Shown here: piece after piece, positions 1-5,066 of the stretch
Layout of the letters: each line of letters starts with the position of its first letter
Position numbering within the stretch: the first letter of the stretch is position 1
Source: Terriglobia bacterium
GTDB lineage: Bacteria > Acidobacteriota > Terriglobia > UBA7540
DNA: 5,390 nt
Direction: 5' to 3'
Assembly: GCA_030040515.1 (NCBI GenBank)
Contig: JASHTO010000375.1
Span: 1 to 5,390 of the forward strand
Position numbers and translations under genes: made by a program
The notes under the pieces: model-generated
Told to the model about the DNA's origin: nothing
Seen by the model: only the letters and a program-made list of their open reading frames with translations
Database searches by the model: none

Positions 1-33
1 CTGGCCGACGCAGACCCGCTTTGCGAGGGATAA

Positions 34-72
34 GGTTCCAGGAACCGTTTCTCGAGAGGCTACAGGTTCCTG
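34..72. repeat. Competing inverted repeats in the leader of the SprT-like gene
   Basis: The hexamer GGTTCC occurs at 34-39 and 65-70, and its complement GGAACC at 41-46. Two alternative pairings result. The first is GGTTC(CAG)GAACC at 34-46, a 5-bp stem with a 3-nt loop. The second is CAGGAACC (39-46) with GGTTCCTG (65-72), a perfect 8-bp stem with an 18-nt loop that itself holds the palindrome TCTCGAGA (50-57). The two share the middle element and cannot form together. No T-run follows, so this is not a standard intrinsic terminator. It could be an operator, an RNA switch, or part of the 3' end of an upstream gene. Confidence 0.45.
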
Positions 73-132
73 CCAGCCTTAATAGAGTCCCATTCGAGAC
101 GCACCAAGTGATTTTAGTCGAGATTTTAGGGA

Positions 133-138
133 TAAAAT
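133..138 (+). promoter_or_regulatory. Weak possible -10 element (TAAAAT) before the SprT-like gene
   Basis: TAAAAT matches the sigma-70 -10 consensus at five of six positions and lies 50 bases before the ATG at 189. No good -35 hexamer is found 16-18 bases upstream and there is no TGn extension, so support is weak. The same bases overlap an AGGG-spaced ATG at 137, which gives a competing explanation as a ribosome-binding context. Confidence 0.2.
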
Positions 139-188
139 GATCTTGTCCGGCCAGCCCCAGAATCTCATCGCGGCGATGGCGTCTTCGA

Positions 189-1292
189 ATGGGAGCACCA
201 GGAATCAACAAACCGTTTTCTCCCCCGCGCCGGCCGAGTTCGGCAGATCTGCCGGAGAATTGGCGTCCCCGCCGGCCTCGGCGCGATTGGACGCCGAGCC
301 TGGCAATTCTTGCCGCGATTTTGGTCCTGGTGGGCTGGTGGCGATTCAAAGGGTTTGATGCCGGGCCGGCACGGACGCTCAAAGACAATTCCGCAGGCGC
401 GGCAAGACTCAATCCCAGCTCGGTGATAAAATCGCAAGCGCCCTCAGCCGAAGATTCAAGCCCCAGCACCGTGCGGGCCCGCGAGATCACTTCCCAAGAC
501 ATTGATAAACCCGGCGATCCTTACCTGGAAGACGAATACCGGAAAATCAGCGAACAATATTATGAGAATAAGCTTCCCAGCATTCCGGTTCTCTGGGAGG
601 ACCGCCTTCAGGAGATCGGGCCGCTCATCGCGGAGGGGTTCATTGAAAAAGGCCTCTGGACGTCGCAGGACAACAAGGAATTCATCCTGCTCAATCCTTC
701 CATCAGCCCGGACGTGGCCGATACCCGGCGAGTGCTCTGCCACGAGATTGTGCACGAATACATGTTTAGTATCGGCGACAGGAATGAGGGGCATGGGCCC
801 AGGTTCCAGGCCGAATTGCTCCGCCTCTCGCAAGCGGGCGCGTTCGAGGGCATCCCCGCCGCCGAGGGCGAGAAGGCAAGCCTCAAGGCCTGGATTGAGG
901 CCGAGTCTCGACGGCTGGAACAGGAATCCCGACAGCTTCAAAACGAAAGGTTCGAGCTGGATCAATCTCGCGCGGCCATCGCGAGCGAAGCCGCGGACCT
1001 GAATCAGCAGGTGCACGAACTTAACCAGCGCATCGCCGCCGCGAACTCGCAGCAGGGCGGCGGGCCGAGCGACGCGGAAATCTCCACTGCAAATGCCCGC
1101 CGTCGCGCCCACGCCCAAAAGGCCGCGGCTTTTGACGCACGTTTGGCCGATTTCAACGCGCGCATCCAAAGCTACAACGCCGCCGTGGGGGAATTCAATC
1201 GTGCGGTAGGCCGGTATAATTTGATGATTGCTTATCCGGACGGCCTCGACGAAGAAAATGCATTGCACGCCAAACCGCCGGCCGAGCAGTGA
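189..1292 (+). CDS. Membrane-anchored SprT-like zinc metalloprotease with coiled-coil tail
   Basis: The 367-residue protein begins with an Arg/Pro-rich stretch ending in a basic cluster (about 26-33). One hydrophobic segment follows (about 37-51), then a low-complexity linker to about 100. A SprT-like domain covers about 110-215. It carries HEIVH at 185-189 and GHGPRF at 201-206; in the SprT/Spartan family these supply three zinc-binding histidines (H185, H189, H202) and the catalytic E186. Residues 227-285 and 296-345 are Ala/Glu/Gln/Arg-rich with heptad-like spacing and recurrent FN/YN pairs, so they are probably coiled coil. The positive-inside rule puts the protease domain outside the cytoplasm, whereas SprT proteins are usually soluble and cytoplasmic. 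ATG 189 is the only ATG before the membrane segment, and the frame is closed upstream by TGA at 138. It lacks a clear Shine-Dalgarno. The metalloprotease fold is fairly sure, the substrate unknown. Confidence 0.85.
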   Translation: MGAPGINKPFSPPRRPSSADLPENWRPRRPRRDWTPSLAILAAILVLVGWWRFKGFDAGPARTLKDNSAGAARLNPSSVIKSQAPSAEDSSPSTVRAREITSQDIDKPGDPYLEDEYRKISEQYYENKLPSIPVLWEDRLQEIGPLIAEGFIEKGLWTSQDNKEFILLNPSISPDVADTRRVLCHEIVHEYMFSIGDRNEGHGPRFQAELLRLSQAGAFEGIPAAEGEKASLKAWIEAESRRLEQESRQLQNERFELDQSRAAIASEAADLNQQVHELNQRIAAANSQQGGGPSDAEISTANARRRAHAQKAAAFDARLADFNARIQSYNAAVGEFNRAVGRYNLMIAYPDGLDEENALHAKPPAEQ

Positions 1293-1308
1293 ACAGCAGC
1301 AAGAAAAT

Positions 1309-1345
1309 GCCTTCCGGCAGCAGCGCTGCTCCTGCTTGCCGAGGC
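1309..1345 (+). terminator. Imperfect stem-loop just after the SprT-like gene
   Basis: It begins 16 bases after the stop codon. GCCT (1309-1312) pairs with AGGC (1342-1345), CGGCA (1315-1319) with TGCCG (1337-1341), and GCAG (1320-1323) with CTGC (1332-1335), leaving a 2-nt bulge and a 1-nt bulge. That is 13 GC-rich pairs around an 8-nt loop. The core also holds the 12-base palindrome AGCAGCGCTGCT (1319-1330). No U-tract follows, so it may be a 3'-end protecting or factor-dependent terminator structure rather than a classic intrinsic terminator. Confidence 0.35.
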
Positions 1346-1359
1346 CGGCGCAGACATGC

Positions 1360-1524
1360 CTACCAATGTCCGCGTCTCGACGTGAACGCAAACATTGAAT
1401 TGCATGTCTTCGCCAGCGGGCAGCCACGGTCAGTGCACTTCTGACCGCGGGTCTTCATGACATGGGCAAATCCCACGGTCAAAAAATCATTAACCGTGGC
1501 TTGATCTTGGAGCAGCAACCGCAT
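1360..1524 (-). CDS. Possible small Cys-containing ORF (54 aa), doubtful
   Basis: An ATG at 1524 opens a frame ending in TAG at 1360. The product has a fairly hydrophobic first half and three cysteines (C30, C35, C41) in the stretch KCTDRGCPLAKTC. I do not recognise a family. It runs opposite to the SprT-like gene and ends 68 bases beyond that gene's stop. The start has no clear Shine-Dalgarno. Its DNA also contains two inverted repeats (1427-1447, 1473-1499), so the open frame may be chance or a fragment of a decayed gene. Confidence 0.2.
   Translation of the reverse strand: MRLLLQDQATVNDFLTVGFAHVMKTRGQKCTDRGCPLAKTCNSMFAFTSRRGHW
1424..1499. repeat. Triple CCACGGT motif forming two hairpins
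   Basis: CCACGGT occurs at 1424-1430 and 1473-1479 on the plus strand and at 1493-1499 on the minus strand. The first copy lies next to a perfect 7-bp stem, CGGTCAG (1427-1433) with CTGACCG (1441-1447), loop 7 nt. The second and third pair with each other as a perfect 7-bp stem with a 13-nt A/T-rich loop. Neither stem is followed by a T-run on the plus strand. Confidence 0.45.
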
Positions 1525-1625
1525 TACTTGCGCGTTCGGGATCGCAAGAGATAACGACGCCTCCTGCCAAGGCTATGCAAAAGCGAAGGCGGAAGATGCT
1601 CCTTGCGCACGCCAAGAGCGGCAAA

Positions 1626-1643
1626 TCACGCACCCGTGCGTGA
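1626..1643. repeat. Near-perfect 18-bp palindrome TCACGCAC-CC-GTGCGTGA
   Basis: Two 8-bp arms, exact complements, are separated by two bases. Symmetry stops sharply at both flanks (A/A). The compact dyad suits a dimeric repressor site or the foot of a small hairpin. No promoter with a well-placed -35 and -10 is evident beside it: TATAAG at 1696-1701 lacks a matching -35. Confidence 0.4.
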
Positions 1644-1738
1644 AATCCCGCAGTTTACCCGGCTTGCGTGCTGGGCAAGGCAGGATGGCAGAACGTATAA
1701 GTTGTTCTTAACTCAAGGATTCGCCAAAAAGTTATAGC

Positions 1739-1790
1739 TGTCAGCAGAAATGTAACCCAAATTGCCAATGTTCCTGTGGGTGAGGTGTCT
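1739..1790 (+). mobile_element. Possible insertion-sequence terminus (remnant)
   Basis: The stretch starts TGTCAGCAGAAATGT and has two related A(A)ATGT boxes (1749-1753 and 1767-1771). This resembles the TGTCA-type ends with internal repeats that I associate with IS21- and IS481-like elements. It leads to TTG-ATG at 1790-1795, where a short open frame begins, but that frame soon enters GC-rich repeat sequence with no transposase motif. No matching right end was found in the window. If real, this is a truncated left end only, and the call rests on resemblance from memory. Confidence 0.2.
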
Positions 1791-1846
1791 TGATGCGCGA
1801 AATTGTACAGATCAGCGTGGCGGCACGGGCTCTTTGTGGAGTGGGA

Positions 1847-1903
1847 CGGCCGCTTGGCCGGCGGCGCTCTATGCGGCCTGTAGCGCCGGTGTCCCCACCG
1901 GCG
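1847..1903. repeat. REP-like GC-rich palindromic block
   Basis: Three inverted repeats lie together. CGGCC(GCTT)GGCCG is at 1847-1860. CGGCGCT (1862-1868) pairs with AGCGCCG (1882-1888). CGCCGGTG(TCCC)CACCGGCG is at 1884-1903, an 8-bp perfect stem with a tetraloop. The last two overlap and exclude each other. GC-rich sequence with further short repeats continues to about 1955. The phrase TGTAGCGCCGGTG...CACCGGCG resembles dispersed extragenic palindromes of acidobacterial and verrucomicrobial genomes; copy number cannot be judged from one window. Confidence 0.5.
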
Positions 1904-2093
1904 ATTTCAAATATGGCGCGGCGGCCCGGTCGGCGGCACTGGGCGCGGCAACTCTCAGCAAACGGGTGCCCCCACCTTTCGACGGCCCGTCAAGCGCTTC
2001 CACAGCCTGTCTGGCCCGGACGACAATTCGGGACAATTAATATCTGGGAGAAACGGGAATGAACCAGGAATCCGGTGGGCAAGGCAGGAAATA

Positions 2094-3119
2094 TTATTTT
2101 CCCATGGCGTTGTAGATGGCCGTTATGATGGCGTCCCCGGGGACAGGTTGGGATTGCGCATTGAGGGCCGCGAAGTTGTAGTTCAAAGGGTATCCCCTCT
2201 TCACGCGGATGTGGAAGGCGTAATAATTCGCCAGGTATACGGCGTTCTTGGCGACCTGGCTGACATTCTTCAAGGGAATCTGGAAATTGTGAATTCCGTT
2301 GTCGGCCTTGTAGTAGATCACTCCATTGCCGATGGCCATCACCCCGACACAGTAATCGTTGCCGTTCTTACCATGATCGTGTGCCACGCGGAAGTAAACG
2401 AAGCCGTTATGCGGCATGGGATTGAGCGTGGGAGCTGGGGTCGGCTGGGGTTGGGGCGGCTGGGGCTGGGGCTGGGGTTGCTGCGGCTGCGGCGATGGCG
2501 AGTTGGGGCTTATTTCCGGCGTGGGGAGCTGCTTCGGCTGTGACACTACGGGTGCCTGGACCTGCTGGAGCGGGGCCGCGACAGTTACCGTATGTCCTTC
2601 TGAGAGGGTGACGGTTTCCTCGTGATCCTGATAACCGTTGAGCGAAATACGCACGGTATGACTCCCCGGCGACAGCCGAGTCAGCTTCAGACGGCCCTCG
2701 GGACTGGTGGTTCCCATCGGTTCATCGTCAACGTACACCTGGCTCTCGCCGGGGTTTGACAAAATCATGAGGACAGGAGGTGAGGCAGAGGGCGACGGGT
2801 GCGAGGGTGGCGTAGGGACCGCAGCCGGGGCGGGCGCGAGCGTTCGCAACGTGCGGATCAGGTCTTCTGTTCCACCGGCGTCCCGGATGTCCTTTTCCAC
2901 ATCGGGAGTGACTTGAAAGGAGATGCCCGCTTTGCGCGCCTCTACCGCCACCTGGTCACTGGGCACATCGCCGGTAAGAAGGTCGATGACGTCCTGCTTG
3001 GTAAGTTTCTTGGTGCCCTTTTGCGCATCCGCATGGGAGGGAATCAGAGCAATCCCCGCTCCCAGCACCAGGAGCGTGAGAAACCTCAGGGCGTGCTTCT
3101 TTCCTGATTTCAAACCCAT
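2094..3119 (-). CDS. Secreted PEGA-domain protein with Pro/Gln linker and PH-like C-terminal domain
   Basis: The 341-residue protein starts with a signal peptide: basic 4-9, hydrophobic core about 11-26, likely cleavage after A32 in the A-D-A motif at 30-32. Residues 36-93 form a small helical module (LTKQDVIDLLTGDVPS...) often seen in acidobacterial envelope proteins. After a Pro/Ser linker, a PEGA domain spans about 116-181, with VYVDDEPMGTTSP, the turn LSPGSHTV and NGYQ, as in this surface-associated beta fold. A Pro/Gln-rich spacer runs 184-235. Residues 236-341 carry FRVAHDHGKNGNDYCVGVMAI...HNFQIPLKNV, which resembles a bacterial PH-like (GRAM-like) beta barrel. The ATG has a GAGG site nine bases upstream and a good promoter of its own. 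It lies 96 bases after the kinase gene on the same strand, so it may be a partner, substrate or ligand. Export and PEGA are well supported, the PH-like call moderately, the role not known. Confidence 0.85.
   Translation of the reverse strand: MGLKSGKKHALRFLTLLVLGAGIALIPSHADAQKGTKKLTKQDVIDLLTGDVPSDQVAVEARKAGISFQVTPDVEKDIRDAGGTEDLIRTLRTLAPAPAAVPTPPSHPSPSASPPVLMILSNPGESQVYVDDEPMGTTSPEGRLKLTRLSPGSHTVRISLNGYQDHEETVTLSEGHTVTVAAPLQQVQAPVVSQPKQLPTPEISPNSPSPQPQQPQPQPQPPQPQPTPAPTLNPMPHNGFVYFRVAHDHGKNGNDYCVGVMAIGNGVIYYKADNGIHNFQIPLKNVSQVAKNAVYLANYYAFHIRVKRGYPLNYNFAALNAQSQPVPGDAIITAIYNAMGK
2437..2477 (+). repeat. G-tract array, potential G-quadruplex, encoding the Pro/Gln linker
   Basis: Six GGGG tracts lie on the plus strand at 2437-2440, 2447-2450, 2453-2456, 2462-2465, 2468-2471 and 2474-2477, with spacers of 6, 2, 5, 2 and 2 bases. 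On the minus strand this is near-tandem CCCCAG/CCCCAA coding for the Pro/Gln-rich spacer of the PEGA protein. The G-rich strand is the transcription template. A stable G-quadruplex is predicted by the pattern, and repeat-length variation by slippage is plausible. Confidence 0.6.
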
Positions 3120-3128
3120 CCGCCAATG

Positions 3129-3132
3129 CCTC
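3129..3132 (-). promoter_or_regulatory. Ribosome binding site of the PEGA gene
   Basis: On the minus strand GAGG lies nine bases before the ATG at 3119. This spacing is workable and supports that start, which also gives a complete signal peptide. Confidence 0.55.
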
Positions 3133-3149
3133 GGGAATTGAACTCGCCC

Positions 3150-3178
3150 TTTATATCGCTACGGGAAGACCTCGTCAA
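3150..3178 (-). promoter_or_regulatory. Sigma-70-type promoter of the PEGA gene
   Basis: Read on the minus strand, TTGACG (3178-3173) is a five-of-six -35 match and TATAAA (3155-3150) a five-of-six -10 match, with exactly 17 bases between. The start of transcription would be near 3143, giving a leader of about 24 bases that contains the GAGG site. The promoter lies wholly in the gap between the kinase stop and the PEGA start, so the PEGA gene can be expressed without the kinase. Confidence 0.7.
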
Positions 3179-3215
3179 GACCGGGAGAGGGATTAATCGC
3201 ACCGCACAGTGGTCA

Positions 3216-4961
3216 TTACTGCGCCCCGCACTTTAAACCTTCACCCAAAATCTGGTTTTCTTTCTTGCAGGCATTGATGGTTTCCTCGAGCAGCTTGCGA
3301 ATTTTTGCGTTGTTGGGGTCAAGTTTCAAGCCTTCCCGGTACTGGTCAATGGCATCATCGTACTCACCGCGGCCCTGGTGAAACTGCCCCAAAGTAATCT
3401 TCGCCTGGATTGCCTTGGGATCAACCGTGGGGGCTGTGGGCGTGACCTCAGGAGCGGGGCTTGGAGGCGGATTTGAGATAGGGGGGTAACGTCTAGGTTT
3501 TGGTGCCGGCGGGGTTGTCTGGGTTACCGGTGTGGAAGTGGGAACAGGATTTTGTACCGGCGTGGAAGCTTCAGGATTCGTACCCGATTGCGTGGCAGGC
3601 GGCTGAGTAACATCCGGCGCGGGCGAGGATGCAGGATTAGGGTTCGAAACCGGCTCAGAATTCTGCACTGGCTCTGGCGATGTAGCCGGGTGCCGCTTCC
3701 AAATGTACAATCCTCCGCCGCCAATCCCCACCAGCAAAACTACCAGCCCAACCCACAGTCCCCAATGGGAATCGGGAGGCTGTGGACGCAAGGGAGGTGC
3801 CACTACCTGAGGCTGCGGGCGGGGAGCGGGCGCAGGGGCAGGTCGCGGCGGCTCCGCCGGCCGAACGACGGGTGCCGGCGCAGGCGGACGGGGCGGGGGC
3901 GCTATGGGCGCCGTTACATGATTACTGACCATGGGAGCGCGGTTATCCGTTACGGGAATCAAATCATCCGACGTCAGGACGCGCGTCTTCCCCGGGCTCA
4001 TCATCTCCTGCTCAATCTTCTCAATTTCCTGAATGAGCACCCGGCCGGATGCCGGACGCAGGTCGCGATTCTTTTCCAGCAGACGCATGGTAAGGTTGGC
4101 GACGTTTTCAGGAACTTGCAGTTCCGGGTGCAGCTCACGGATGGGGGCCGGAGCCTTCTGCATGTGAGCCAGCAGCATTTCCATCGTGGTGTCGGCCCGG
4201 AAGGGCAGGTCTGCGGTGAGCATCTGGTACATCACGATTCCGAGGGAGTAAAGGTCGGCGCGTCCGTCCAATTCATCTCCGCGCTTGCCCATGGCCTGCT
4301 CGGGCGACATGTACTGAGGCGTGCCGATCACCACGCCGGCGCCCGTCAAGGTCATCCCCGCGGCGTCGCCCATGCGCGCCTCTTTCACCTTGGCGATGCC
4401 GAAATCAAGAACCTTCACCATTTCGCCTTCCGGAGTGTCTACCAGCGCGATGTTGTCCGGTTTAATGTCGCGATGAACCATGCCCAGCTTGTGGGCGGCC
4501 TCCAGCGCGCTTGCGGCCTGCTTGATGATGGACAGCACGCGCTGAAAAGGCAGCGGCCCCTCTTCGCGAATCAGCTTTTTCAGGCTCTTGCCCTCAATGA
4601 ACTCCATCACAATGAAGGGGCGGCCGTCCTCAGCCTCATCGATGTCGTCCACGCGAACGGCGTTGGGATGTTGCAGGCGGCGGGTGATGACCGCTTCGTG
4701 CTTGAACCGCTTGACGAAGAGGTCGTCGCTGAGAAGTTCCGGGGCAATGACCTTGATCGCCCGCATTTCATCGAATGCCAGGTGCAGTGCTTTGTAGACC
4801 GCGCCCATGCCGCCCTGCCCGACCTTAGCCAAAAGGCGGTATTTCCCGCGAAGGACACTGCCTTCCGTCCAGATGCCGGTTTCCTGCAGCGGCGAGCCAT
4901 CGGCCGGACAGATCGCGTAATTATTTGGATAGCTCGATTGGCACGTCGGGCAAGTCTTCAT
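3216..4961 (-). CDS. Transmembrane Ser/Thr protein kinase, zinc ribbon-kinase-TM-TPR
   Basis: This 581-residue Hanks-type (PknB-like) kinase transfers phosphate from ATP to Ser/Thr of target proteins. It opens with a short zinc-ribbon-like knuckle, C4-x2-C7 and C18-x2-D21, in CPTCQSSYPNNYAICPADG. The kinase domain spans about 41-318: glycine loop GQGGMGAVY at 48-56, ATP-binding K70, HRDIKPDN at 163-170 with catalytic D165, DFG at 186-188, and GTPQYMSPE at 213-221. T204, T206 and T214 are candidate activation-loop phosphosites. A Pro/Ala-rich juxtamembrane part leads to one membrane helix (about 401-420). Outside follow a Pro/Ser/Thr-rich stalk (about 423-512), one TPR (about 516-549) and a tail with C565 and C578. 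All key catalytic residues are present, so it should be active. I chose the ATG at 4961 (GGGAG four bases upstream) over an in-frame GTG at 5000, which sits inside the likely promoter. The signal sensed is unknown. Confidence 0.93.
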   Translation of the reverse strand: MKTCPTCQSSYPNNYAICPADGSPLQETGIWTEGSVLRGKYRLLAKVGQGGMGAVYKALHLAFDEMRAIKVIAPELLSDDLFVKRFKHEAVITRRLQHPNAVRVDDIDEAEDGRPFIVMEFIEGKSLKKLIREEGPLPFQRVLSIIKQAASALEAAHKLGMVHRDIKPDNIALVDTPEGEMVKVLDFGIAKVKEARMGDAAGMTLTGAGVVIGTPQYMSPEQAMGKRGDELDGRADLYSLGIVMYQMLTADLPFRADTTMEMLLAHMQKAPAPIRELHPELQVPENVANLTMRLLEKNRDLRPASGRVLIQEIEKIEQEMMSPGKTRVLTSDDLIPVTDNRAPMVSNHVTAPIAPPPRPPAPAPVVRPAEPPRPAPAPAPRPQPQVVAPPLRPQPPDSHWGLWVGLVVLLVGIGGGGLYIWKRHPATSPEPVQNSEPVSNPNPASSPAPDVTQPPATQSGTNPEASTPVQNPVPTSTPVTQTTPPAPKPRRYPPISNPPPSPAPEVTPTAPTVDPKAIQAKITLGQFHQGRGEYDDAIDQYREGLKLDPNNAKIRKLLEETINACKKENQILGEGLKCGAQ

Positions 4962-4965
4962 TTGG

Positions 4966-4970
4966 CTCCC
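4966..4970 (-). promoter_or_regulatory. Ribosome binding site that fixes the kinase start
   Basis: On the minus strand GGGAG lies four bases before the ATG at 4961. The longer in-frame option, GTG at 5000, has no such site, so translation most likely begins right at the zinc-ribbon cysteines. Confidence 0.65.
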
Positions 4971-4990
4971 GTCGACACGATATCGGGCAG

Positions 4991-4999
4991 AGTATATCA
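4991..4999 (-). promoter_or_regulatory. Extended -10 promoter of the kinase gene
   Basis: Read on the minus strand, TG-A-TATACT combines a TGn extension with a five-of-six -10 hexamer (4996-4991). No good -35 is found at 16-18 bases, which is usual for extended -10 promoters. Transcription would begin near 4984, leaving a leader of roughly 23 bases with the GGGAG site. Confidence 0.5.
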
Positions 5000-5000
5000 C

Positions 5001-5038
5001 GAGCGGGCAAAAATCGTATCGGCCCGATGGGCCCGCTC
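5001..5038. repeat. Inverted repeat upstream of the kinase promoter
   Basis: GAGCGGGC (5001-5008) and GCCCGCTC (5031-5038) are exact complements, with starts 30 bases apart. Between them sit ATCGG-C-CCGAT (5018-5028) and the hairpin GGCCC(GAT)GGGCC (5021-5033). The outer arms bracket the kinase -35 region, so an operator is possible. On the minus strand the small hairpin is followed after seven bases by TTTTT, so it might instead end the transcript of the small upstream gene. Confidence 0.45.
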
Positions 5039-5066
5039 CCGAGATCGATTCTCTTTTCCAGCCGCG

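Larger units (their letters stand above)
1293..2093. other. 801-base gap between convergent genes, without a convincing gene
   Basis: This stretch lies between the 3' ends of the SprT-like gene and the PEGA gene. I see no ORF here with both a recognisable domain and a good ribosome site. It does hold hairpin-forming inverted repeats at 1309-1345, 1427-1447, 1473-1499, 1527-1548, 1626-1643 and 1847-1903. It also has a 54-codon minus-strand ORF (1360-1524), an insertion-sequence-like end at 1739 and a GC-rich REP-like block. Two overlapping plus-strand ORFs at 1762-2040 and 1790-2062 are read through the GC-rich block and have low-complexity products. The mixture suggests an insertion-prone, decayed intergenic region. 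Confidence 0.6.

Noticed and set aside
456..1427. 323-codon minus-strand open frame antisense to the SprT-like gene
   Set aside because: No domain is recognisable and the composition is typical of an antisense shadow. The plus strand has the HEIVH and GHGPRF motifs.
1527..1548. 6-bp inverted repeat CTTGCG/CGCAAG with 10-nt loop
   Set aside because: Short arms and a large loop with no T-run; too weak to call a terminator or operator on its own.
1664..1701. Possible promoter TTGCGT ... TATAAG
   Set aside because: The spacing between the hexamers is 26 bases, far outside the usable 15-19, and no gene follows.
1762..2062. Two overlapping plus-strand ORFs (92 and 90 codons) in the intergenic gap
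   Set aside because: Both are read through the GC-rich palindromic block, have Ala/Arg/Pro-rich products with no motif, and overlap each other in different frames. They were treated as repeat-derived.
2148..3141. Several plus-strand frames antisense to the PEGA gene
   Set aside because: They mirror the Pro/Gln linker and signal-peptide coding (Gly/Leu/Trp-rich products) and have no supporting features.
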